From NCBI GenBank assembly GCA_031267435.1, contig JAIRZB010000002.1:1-11993 (forward strand): 11,993 nt of DNA, written 5' to 3'. The notes under the pieces are model-generated. The model was not told the DNA's origin, searched no databases, and saw only the letters and a program-made list of their open reading frames with translations. The stretch is from Puniceicoccales bacterium. Lineage in GTDB: Bacteria > Verrucomicrobiota > Verrucomicrobiia > Opitutales > LL51. This document shows, piece after piece, positions 7,079-11,993 of the stretch; the first letter of the stretch is position 1; every line of letters starts with the position of its first letter. The position numbers and the translations under genes were made by a program.

Positions 7079-7768
7079 TCAGTGATGGCGAATCGATTTC
7101 CATTGTTTATAATTGTTTTCGGGATCGAATTCTGTCGCAATGGTATTATTCGGCGACATATTTTCGCGGATCACTTCACCGTTATCTTTCAAATAATACT
7201 CCATCGGAATCAATGGGCTATCGCATTCCTCGCCCTGACGAGTCAAAACACAGTAAATAGCCCGTTGTCCTAATTCGTTACGCTGAACAAGGGCAATCTT
7301 TCCATTTTGGTATAAATAGTATTGTGTACTATTTTTACGTAGGCAAACCATATCGTTCGGTAAAAAGTGGTTTTCGATCACCGAATCATTGAGTATCCTG
7401 TGTGGTAATACCAATTCTTCCTCCGATCTATTCTCGCTTTTTTTTTGTACGATTTCACCCGAAATATTCCTTTTGAGTACTCCATAGGCAAAAGAAAGTG
7501 CATCGTAGGCATAAATTTTGATCGCGGGCTGCATAATCTTTAAAATGCGGACAAACATTAGCGTCGCACGAATACCGATCAACTTTCCAGGACCACGGCA
7601 AAAAATAATTTCCTGAAAATTTGGCTTAAAAACGGATCGCAATAGGGAAAAAAATTCTATTAAGGTATTATCATGGGAATAATAATATTCGGCGAAATGA
7701 TCTTTCTCTAAAATCCCCACTTGAAACACATTGGTTGCGGCATCTATGACCAGCGATTGCGATGACAT
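7079..7768 (-). CDS. tsaB: TsaB-like protein, tRNA t6A37 modification complex
   Basis: TsaB (YeaZ) is the inactive ASKHA-fold partner that activates TsaD in making N6-threonylcarbamoyl-adenosine at position 37 of ANN-decoding tRNAs. The protein has 229 residues, the family's usual size. The first strand VIDAATNVFQVGI (7-19) corresponds to the IDTS motif, CRGPGKLIGIRATLMFVRIL (57-76) to the family's GRGPGSFTGVRIG signature helix, and the C-terminal IPMEYYLK to the PxYLR end. Identity elsewhere is low: the middle (about 100-165) does not resemble well-known members, so this is a divergent copy. Start ATG at 7768; a TTGATG followed 17 nt later by ATTTAT lies just upstream on the minus strand but is weak. 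It converges with trkA and diverges from rpiB. Confidence 0.78.
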   Translation of the reverse strand: MSSQSLVIDAATNVFQVGILEKDHFAEYYYSHDNTLIEFFSLLRSVFKPNFQEIIFCRGPGKLIGIRATLMFVRILKIMQPAIKIYAYDALSFAYGVLKRNISGEIVQKKSENRSEEELVLPHRILNDSVIENHFLPNDMVCLRKNSTQYYLYQNGKIALVQRNELGQRAIYCVLTRQGEECDSPLIPMEYYLKDNGEVIRENMSPNNTIATEFDPENNYKQWKSIRHH

Positions 7769-7963
7769 GCTGCGATAAATTGGAAAAAGTAGTAAGGCAT
7801 CAATAATAATTCCTACGGTGCTAGAAAAATAAGCAGTAACGATTCGATAAAATTTTTCCGGAGTAACAAAAAAATATCACTATAAGATTGACATTCAATT
7901 TTTATTATGATAGACCATCTATGGAACAGGAGAAGTAGATTGCAGGGAAAGTGAGATTCTAAA

Positions 7964-8095
7964 ATGAAAAAATTTTCGAAAAGTATTTTAGTGAATGATC
8001 GGCAATGTATGTTTCTGCCTATGTTTACAACAATTTTGGTGGTTTGGATTGGAAATAATTTCGTGGATTCCCAGAAATTCACTAGATGTTACTAA
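7964..8095 (+). CDS. Candidate small membrane protein (43 residues) before rpiB
   Basis: ATG at 7964 opens a frame starting MKKFSKSIL, ending with TAA at 8093-8095. Residues 16-34 (MFLPMFTTILVVWIGNNFV) form one plausible membrane-spanning helix after a basic N-terminus, so it could also be a short exported or anchored peptide. It ends 21 bp before rpiB on the same strand. A TTGACA lies upstream (7888-7893), with TATGAT only 12 nt after it and so at poor spacing. The nearest purine-rich ribosome-binding candidate (AGGGAAAG) is rather far, about 12-20 nt. A minus-strand frame overlaps the same bases. This is a weak call: in a 348-bp gap an ORF of this size can arise by chance, and I do not recognise a family. 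Confidence 0.28.
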   Translation: MKKFSKSILVNDRQCMFLPMFTTILVVWIGNNFVDSQKFTRCY

Positions 8096-8116
8096 AATTT
8101 AAAAAAAAGGAATAAA

Positions 8117-8563
8117 ATGATCATTAGTTTAGGATTAGACCACCGGGCCGCCCATCTACGCGATACAATTATCGAGCACCTTGAAGCATTGGAGTTTGAA
8201 GTACTCGATCGCGGTACCAGTGATCCAACGCCGGTTGACTACCCAGATATTGCTAAAAAAGTAGCCAAAGACATAAAAACAATGCAGGCTAATTTTGGAA
8301 TTTTAGGTTGCTTGTCCGGCATTGGCATGTCAATTGCAGCTAACAAATTTCAAGGCATTCGAGCCGCTTTAGTCCATTCAGAATCGGATGCACGATTAGC
8401 GCGCGAACACAATGATGCTAATATTATGTGTATTGCGGGCAATAAAATGACTCCCGATTTGTTGATCCAATTGCTTGATATTTTCTTTATGACAGAATTT
8501 GAAGGTGGACGCCACGAACGACGACTCAGTAAAATTGTTGAATTCGAATTTAGCCAACGCTAG
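8117..8563 (+). CDS. rpiB: RpiB/LacAB-family sugar-phosphate isomerase (ribose-5-phosphate isomerase B)
   Basis: Interconverts ribose 5-phosphate and ribulose 5-phosphate in the non-oxidative pentose phosphate pathway. It has 148 residues, the normal size. Family marks are the N-terminal Asp-His pair (residues 8-9, GLDHRAAHL), VDYPDIAKKVA (40-50), the catalytic Cys65 in GCLSGIGMSIAANK, LAREHNDAN with the catalytic His98, and TEFEGGRHERR with phosphate-binding arginines near the end. Two usual positions differ: the CGTG/CGSG loop reads CLSG, and the segment after EHNDAN reads GNKM where an Arg is usual. A good Shine-Dalgarno (AAGGAA, 8107-8112) sits 4-5 nt before the ATG. The nrdG-type gene follows 12 bp later, so they form an operon, possibly supplying ribose phosphate for nucleotide synthesis. 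Confidence 0.93.
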   Translation: MIISLGLDHRAAHLRDTIIEHLEALEFEVLDRGTSDPTPVDYPDIAKKVAKDIKTMQANFGILGCLSGIGMSIAANKFQGIRAALVHSESDARLAREHNDANIMCIAGNKMTPDLLIQLLDIFFMTEFEGGRHERRLSKIVEFEFSQR

Positions 8564-8575
8564 TAAATTATTGCC

Positions 8576-9265
8576 ATGAAAATCGGTGGATTGCAACGTT
8601 TATCGATGGTTGATTTTCCGGGAAAACTGGCAGCGGTAGTTTTTACAATTGGTTGTAATTTCCACTGTCCGTTTTGCCATAATCCCGAACTCGTTGAGGG
8701 CGATACTGCTTTACTGTCAGAAGAATCCGTATGGGATTTTCTATCGACACGAACAAAACTTATCGAAGGCATTGTAATTAGCGGGGGGGAACCTACCCTG
8801 CATCAGGATTTGCCGGCATTTATCAAAAAAATTAAAGCCCTCGGATTCTCCGTTAAATTGGATACAAACGGAAGCAATCCTGAAATGCTAAGCGAACTTA
8901 CAAATGCCCAATTGCTTGATTTTGTGGCCATGGACATCAAACACACTTGGCCGCGCTATGCTTTTTCAACGGGCCTTAATGCTGCCCCCATTGAGAAAAT
9001 TCAACAATCGGCAACATTTCTTTTGAATGGCAATGTTGACTATGAATTTCGCACAACTGTCATTAAAGATTTTCATGATCCGATGGATATCATAAATATT
9101 TCCAGGCAAATTTGCGGTGCCAAATGCTATGCGGTACAAGAATTTATTCCCAAGAAAACACTTTCAAAGGATTTTGCACAGAAATTGCCCTTTGAAAAAC
9201 AATCCCTTGAAGCGCTCATTCCAGAAATTTCTAAGTATGTCCAATCCTTTGAAATTCGCCAATAG
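8576..9265 (+). CDS. nrdG: Radical SAM activating protein, anaerobic ribonucleotide reductase activase type
   Basis: A 229-residue radical SAM enzyme. The cluster-binding motif is Cys27-x3-Cys31-x2-Cys34 (GCNFHCPFCHNPEL), followed by VISGGEPTL (68-75) and VKLDTNGS and MDIKH further on. The opening GLQRLSMVDFPGKLAAVVF is the hallmark of the NrdG-like family labelled anaerobic ribonucleoside-triphosphate reductase activating protein. Such enzymes use a [4Fe-4S] cluster and S-adenosylmethionine to make a glycyl radical on NrdD. The target nrdD is not in the window, so a role for another glycyl-radical partner cannot be excluded. It lies 12 bp after rpiB with no clear Shine-Dalgarno in the gap. 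Its presence argues for anaerobic growth. Confidence 0.88.
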   Translation: MKIGGLQRLSMVDFPGKLAAVVFTIGCNFHCPFCHNPELVEGDTALLSEESVWDFLSTRTKLIEGIVISGGEPTLHQDLPAFIKKIKALGFSVKLDTNGSNPEMLSELTNAQLLDFVAMDIKHTWPRYAFSTGLNAAPIEKIQQSATFLLNGNVDYEFRTTVIKDFHDPMDIINISRQICGAKCYAVQEFIPKKTLSKDFAQKLPFEKQSLEALIPEISKYVQSFEIRQ

Positions 9266-9295
9266 AAAATTTTGATTACGATTGCGACCTCATAT

Positions 9296-9339
9296 AAAAA
9301 ATGCTTGACGTTTACAAATTAAATCGCTTTTTCAGATGT
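9296..9339 (+). promoter_or_regulatory. Candidate promoter of rpmI-rplT
   Basis: Six A's (9296-9301), TGC, then TTGACG (9305-9310) repeat the A-tract plus TGCTTGACG wording of the distal rRNA promoter. No good -10 stands 16-18 nt after TTGACG. An alternative pair is TTTACA (9311-9316) with AGATGT (9334-9339) at 17 nt, whose TTTTTCAGAT context resembles the proximal rRNA promoter. The location, 14-50 nt before rpmI, is right; the exact elements are uncertain. Confidence 0.4.
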
Positions 9340-9352
9340 ATATTTTCGTTTT

Positions 9353-9547
9353 ATGCAAAAAACAAATAAGTCTATTGCTAAGCGCTTTAAAGTTACTGCT
9401 TCCGGAAAAATTCTTCGTCGAACCGCAGGTGTTCGACATTTTTTAAGAACCAAGACCGTGAAACAACGCCGTCGGGCACGCCATGATAAATCCGTGTCGG
9501 CCGGGTTTTCGAAGCAGGTTCTTAGGGCGATTGTCGCCGGATTATAA
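9353..9547 (+). CDS. rpmI: 50S ribosomal protein L35
   Basis: A 64-residue basic protein of the large ribosomal subunit. The match to L35 is clear: KTNKSIAKRFKVTASGKILR at the N-terminus, then RRTAGVRHFL and TKTVKQRRRAR, with the usual length of about 65 residues. No Shine-Dalgarno precedes the ATG (TATTTTCGTTTT), and the promoter candidates suggest a very short 5' leader. rplT follows after 17 bp, the usual L35-L20 pairing. infC, which normally begins this operon and carries its translational regulation, is not upstream; the nrdG-type gene is there instead. Confidence 0.96.
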   Translation: MQKTNKSIAKRFKVTASGKILRRTAGVRHFLRTKTVKQRRRARHDKSVSAGFSKQVLRAIVAGL

Positions 9548-9564
9548 ATTAGAAAGAGGGAAAC

Positions 9565-9924
9565 ATGCCAAGAGTTGTTAATGCAGTCGCAACAAAGAAA
9601 CGCAGGAAGCGTTTATTGCGTAAGGCACGTGGTTATTTTGGTAATAAATCGCGCTTATTTCGCTACGCACGCGAGGAGGTTCGGCGAGCGGATGCTTTTG
9701 CCTACCGTGATCGTAAACGAAAAAAGACCGCCATGCGTCAGCTATGGATCATAAGAATTAATGCTGCTTGCCGTGAGTTGGGCATTCAGTATTGTCGCTT
9801 TATTGCCGCTATCAAAAAATTAAATATTAATCTCGACCGTCGCGCTTTAAGTGAATTGGCTATTCGTGATCCAGAAGCATTTAATGCTGTTGTTGAGCGT
9901 GCTAAACTTGCAATTCTTACATAA
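9565..9924 (+). CDS. rplT: 50S ribosomal protein L20
   Basis: A 119-residue rRNA-binding protein needed for early assembly of the large subunit. The N-terminus PRVVNAVATKKRRKRLLRKA, the RGYFGNKSRLFRYAREEVRRA segment, the RKRKKTAMRQLWIIRINAA core and the LNINLDRRALSELAIRDPEAF end are the L20 signature. The length is typical (117-120). A strong Shine-Dalgarno (AGAGGG) sits about 5 nt before the ATG. L20 usually represses its own operon through the infC-rpmI leader; with infC absent here, that control would need another site. The gene converges with ftsQ 72 bp downstream, and pheS does not follow. Confidence 0.97.
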   Translation: MPRVVNAVATKKRRKRLLRKARGYFGNKSRLFRYAREEVRRADAFAYRDRKRKKTAMRQLWIIRINAACRELGIQYCRFIAAIKKLNINLDRRALSELAIRDPEAFNAVVERAKLAILT

Positions 9925-9996
9925 CCGCAATATTTTTCGAGTATTTACCTGGCAGGCAAGAACCTATGGAGGCTTGGGGCAGGAAGTTACGTTTAT

Positions 9997-10881
9997 TTAT
10001 TTGCTAAAATTGATAACCGCATCCTTGCCAAAACTTAGGTCAATGCGCTCCACGGGCAAATTGCTTTTAATTTTTTGCGTACTTAGAATAAAACTTAGAC
10101 GTTTTAATTGTTCATCAAAATCGCTATCTTTGAAAATGACCGCTGCAGCACAATGGCAGCGCACATGAATTTTGGACCAAGGAACATTTTTTTTTCGCAA
10201 TTTTTCGATGGAAATCACTTCCATCTGGGCATAAATTGGCCAGTATTTTGCCTTTGCCAGTGTTAAAAGATCACATACTTTTTCCAGGTCCTCCACATTT
10301 TCATACTGCCCGTCGCCCGTGCGTTTCAACGTCGTACCACTCAAAAATGGCATCATTTTACGATCAATTTCCGCAATTTTTTCACAGGCAAATATCACAC
10401 CTTTTCCGTCTACAAACATTTCCCGATGCAATTGTCCATCGCGTACTAAAATTCGCAAAACTGGAATGTATTCCGTAAGTGTCACTTTAATCGTATCCGG
10501 AAATTGTCGTTCGATACGGGCTTCTTTAACCTGCAGACACTGTTCCATTTTTCGCTTCATCGCGAAAATATCAACATCCATGATATCTATACCCCGAGGA
10601 AATGCAAGAAAAGATCGAAGCCATGGCTCATCCAAAGTCCCATTGGTCTGAAATTTAATTTGGCATACCGGTTGCGTAAAAATTGATTTTACATTTTCTC
10701 TAATCCAATAAAAACCCTCAAAACTGGCATAAAGCAACCCACTCAGCAACATTATCAACAAAAAAAACTTCAAAAATTCTCTTAAAGAAAATATCCTGCC
10801 GGATAATATTTCCTTCTTGCATTGACCCTTCGGCGCAATTTGCTTTACTCCCGGATTTGACTTCTTGCAAAAAATCCACAT
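9997..10881 (-). CDS. ftsQ: Cell division protein FtsQ/DivIB
   Basis: A 294-residue bitopic divisome protein that links FtsB-FtsL to the wall-synthesis complex. Residues 1-35 are a basic cytoplasmic tail, about 36-53 a single membrane helix (FLKFFLLIMLLSGLLYAS), and about 74-142 the POTRA domain ending in the characteristic VKEARIERQFPDTIKVTLTE and IPVL. The beta domain follows (GQLHREMFVDGKGVIF, then RIDLSFGKDAVI near the end). Overall identity to well-known FtsQ proteins is low, as usual for this family, so the call rests on architecture, the POTRA signature and the position after ddl. No Shine-Dalgarno is seen. It is separated from ddl by 108 bp holding a hairpin and a promoter. ftsA and ftsZ do not follow; rplT and rpmI face it instead. 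Confidence 0.86.
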   Translation of the reverse strand: MWIFCKKSNPGVKQIAPKGQCKKEILSGRIFSLREFLKFFLLIMLLSGLLYASFEGFYWIRENVKSIFTQPVCQIKFQTNGTLDEPWLRSFLAFPRGIDIMDVDIFAMKRKMEQCLQVKEARIERQFPDTIKVTLTEYIPVLRILVRDGQLHREMFVDGKGVIFACEKIAEIDRKMMPFLSGTTLKRTGDGQYENVEDLEKVCDLLTLAKAKYWPIYAQMEVISIEKLRKKNVPWSKIHVRCHCAAAVIFKDSDFDEQLKRLSFILSTQKIKSNLPVERIDLSFGKDAVINFSK

Positions 10882-10895
10882 CGATAGTGTATGGT

Positions 10896-10924
10896 ATTAT
10901 GTGCTAAAATGTTGCCTATTTCAA
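10896..10924 (-). promoter_or_regulatory. Promoter of ftsQ
   Basis: The minus strand has TTGAAA (10924-10919), a 17-nt spacer and CATAAT (10901-10896): each box matches the sigma-70 consensus at five of six positions at ideal spacing. Transcription would start near 10889, giving a leader of only about 8 nt. A TTTTTGC/GCAAAAA inverted repeat (10929-10943) stands just upstream; its A5 run ends 4 nt before the -35 and it may serve as an UP element or operator. Confidence 0.6.
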
Positions 10925-10960
10925 TAAATTTTTGCAGCAAAAACTGAAAAACAAACATGA

Positions 10961-10981
10961 AGTGGAGAATGTTTCTCCATT
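10961..10981. terminator. Hairpin between ddl and ftsQ
   Basis: AGTGGAGAA (10961-10969) pairs with TTCTCCATT (10973-10981), a 9-bp stem with one G-U pair and a 3-nt loop. On the minus strand it begins 9 nt after the ddl stop but is followed only by CTTCATGTTTG, so as a terminator for ddl it is imperfect. On the plus strand it is followed by CTTTTTAATT, a better T-run, but no plus-strand gene ends near it. It may be a bidirectional 3' stem. Confidence 0.45.
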
Positions 10982-10989
10982 CTTTTTAA

Positions 10990-11913
10990 TTATCCATTCA
11001 AATACGGCTTGCCAGTATGTTTTCTTTCAAATGCAAAATCAATCATTTGCCGACAAAGTACAGGAAAATCGATATCCATCGCAGCCGCAGCTTTGGGAAG
11101 CAAACTTGTCGCTGTCATTCCTGGACTTGTATTGATCTCCAAAAAATTAAATTCACCCCGGTCGTTGAGAATAAAATCCAAGCGTCCGAAATCGCGACAG
11201 CCGCAGGCTTGAAAAATTTGCTCCGAAATACCTTGGACGCTCCGCGTTTCGAACTCCGTTATCGGCGCGGGAACTCGATATTCAGTCGCACCCGCGGTAT
11301 ATTTATGCGCGTAATCATAAAATCCTCCCCTAGGGCAGATCTCAATCACAGGCAAGGCACGCCCATCGAGAATACTTGCCGTAATTTCACGCCCCACAAT
11401 GCACGGCTCAATGATCCACTGACCCCGTGTCCAATTTTTTTTACAGTGCAAAAAATCTTCGGCCGTGTAAATTTTCGTCACACCAACGCTACTCCCTCGA
11501 TTGTTCGGTTTCACCACAAATGGACCGCCAGCAAATGCCCACAATTCTTCAAAACTTTGCCCACCGTAGGCACAAAATTTCGCCGTCAAAATACCTAATT
11601 GTTGCGCAATTATCTTAGCCGCACTCTTATCCATGCAAATCCGACTTGCCCTAGAATCACTCCCAGCAAAAAAAAATCCTGCCAGTTCTAATAGCCATTG
11701 TAATTGACCATCCTCGCCAAACTCTCCGTGAATAAGAGGAAAAATAACGCATTGCTCCGAATCGAGAGTCTCCGGCAAACGATCCGCTTCTAACTCAAAT
11801 AACTCGCATTGCATTTGCGCTTTGAGTGCCTCAAAAACCGCCCGTCCACTGCCTAGCGAAACTTCCCGCTCTGAAGTACTCCCTCCTCCACTTAAAATCG
11901 CAACCTTCTTCAT
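10990..11913 (-). CDS. ddl: D-alanine--D-alanine ligase
   Basis: An ATP-grasp enzyme that joins two D-alanines for the peptidoglycan stem peptide. Read from the ATG at 11913 it has 307 residues, matching E. coli DdlB (306). Marks in order: MKKVAILSGGGSTSEREVSL, LIHGEFGEDGQLQ, the ATP-grasp loop NNRGSSVGV, FYDYAHKYTAGATEY with the tyrosine associated with D-Ala-D-Ala rather than D-Ala-D-Lac synthesis, and GRLDFILNDRGEFNFLEINT with the metal ligands Asp, Glu and Asn, then SPGMTATSLLP. A TTG at 11940 would add nine non-conserved residues, so the ATG is preferred. In the dcw cluster ddl usually follows murB and precedes ftsQ; ftsQ is indeed next, and murB may lie beyond the right edge. Confidence 0.96.
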   Translation of the reverse strand: MKKVAILSGGGSTSEREVSLGSGRAVFEALKAQMQCELFELEADRLPETLDSEQCVIFPLIHGEFGEDGQLQWLLELAGFFFAGSDSRASRICMDKSAAKIIAQQLGILTAKFCAYGGQSFEELWAFAGGPFVVKPNNRGSSVGVTKIYTAEDFLHCKKNWTRGQWIIEPCIVGREITASILDGRALPVIEICPRGGFYDYAHKYTAGATEYRVPAPITEFETRSVQGISEQIFQACGCRDFGRLDFILNDRGEFNFLEINTSPGMTATSLLPKAAAAMDIDFPVLCRQMIDFAFERKHTGKPYLNG

Positions 11914-11930
11914 TGCCAAAGGGTTATCCT

Positions 11931-11939
11931 TGTATACCA
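11931..11939 (-). promoter_or_regulatory. Candidate extended -10 promoter of ddl
   Basis: The minus strand reads TGGTATACA, matching the TGnTATAAT extended -10 pattern at most positions. No clear -35 is seen. Transcription would start about 10 nt before the ATG at 11913, which would leave the AAGGAT at about 11929-11924 too near the 5' end to act as a ribosome-binding site. Confidence 0.33.
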
Positions 11940-11965
11940 AAAATTATTTCAATCCCAAAATCTGC

Positions 11966-11986
11966 CTAAGGGCTGCGCGCCCTTAG
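11966..11986. terminator. Perfect 8-bp GC-rich hairpin upstream of ddl
   Basis: CTAAGGGC (11966-11973) and GCCCTTAG (11979-11986) pair perfectly around a TGCGC loop. On the minus strand it is followed by GCAGATTTTGGG, a short T-run, so it may end a minus-strand gene lying beyond the window edge. The window stops 7 nt further right, so the plus-strand context cannot be judged. It could instead be a dispersed repeat. Confidence 0.45.
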
Positions 11987-11993
11987 AATCCCC

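Noticed and set aside
7813..8082. An 89-codon minus-strand frame upstream of tsaB
   Set aside because: Its translation is rich in Phe, Ile, Leu and Lys without any motif, typical of AT-rich non-coding DNA. It has no ribosome-binding site and it overlaps the plus-strand small ORF, which has a better context.

Overview
This is an AT-rich bacterial chromosome segment of nearly 12 kb holding the 5' end of a 16S rRNA gene, eleven recognisable protein genes, two genes of unknown function and one very short candidate ORF. The 16S fragment reads AAGACATGCAAGTCG after the GGCGTGG segment. I associate this wording with the Planctomycetes-Verrucomicrobia-Chlamydiae group, most like Verrucomicrobiota/Opitutae relatives, but this is from memory and not from a search. 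An anaerobic ribonucleotide reductase activase suggests growth without oxygen, and a secreted ankyrin-repeat protein suggests association with a host; both are inferences. The peptidoglycan genes murA, ddl and ftsQ indicate a cell that builds a normal wall and divides with a FtsQ-type divisome.

Left part (1-2444, minus strand): the 16S gene runs off the left edge. Its roughly 290-nt leader carries a boxA-like antitermination signal and two tandem promoter candidates, the outer one with phased A-tracts. Immediately upstream is an intrinsic terminator closing the gene for a secreted, very acidic, ankyrin-repeat protein with in-frame tandem repeats. A spacer of almost 400 bp without a gene follows, then an HU-family DNA-binding protein.

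Middle (2695-7768): on the plus strand, a His/Cys/Arg-rich protein of unknown function precedes murA (UDP-GlcNAc enolpyruvyl transferase). A 300-bp spacer follows, then ferritin and trkA (potassium-uptake regulator), 8 bp apart. tsaB (t6A tRNA modification partner) faces trkA from the minus strand.

Right part (7769-11993): plus-strand rpiB and an nrdG-type radical SAM activase lie 12 bp apart, possibly preceded by a 43-residue membrane ORF. Then come rpmI and rplT (ribosomal proteins L35 and L20) without infC before them or pheS after them. They converge on ftsQ and ddl, two genes of the division/cell-wall (dcw) cluster in their usual order on the minus strand. ftsQ appears to have its own promoter, and ftsA/ftsZ do not follow it here.

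A recurring theme is the promoter layout: an A5-A8 tract ends 3-4 nt before a TTGA-type -35 box at the two rRNA promoters, the ankyrin gene, rpmI and ftsQ. I see no CRISPR array, tRNA, transposase, phage gene or clear new multi-gene system. The most unusual items are the ankyrin protein with its rRNA-like promoter, the unknown protein ahead of murA, the small membrane ORF ahead of rpiB and the broken-up dcw and infC-rpmI-rplT clusters.
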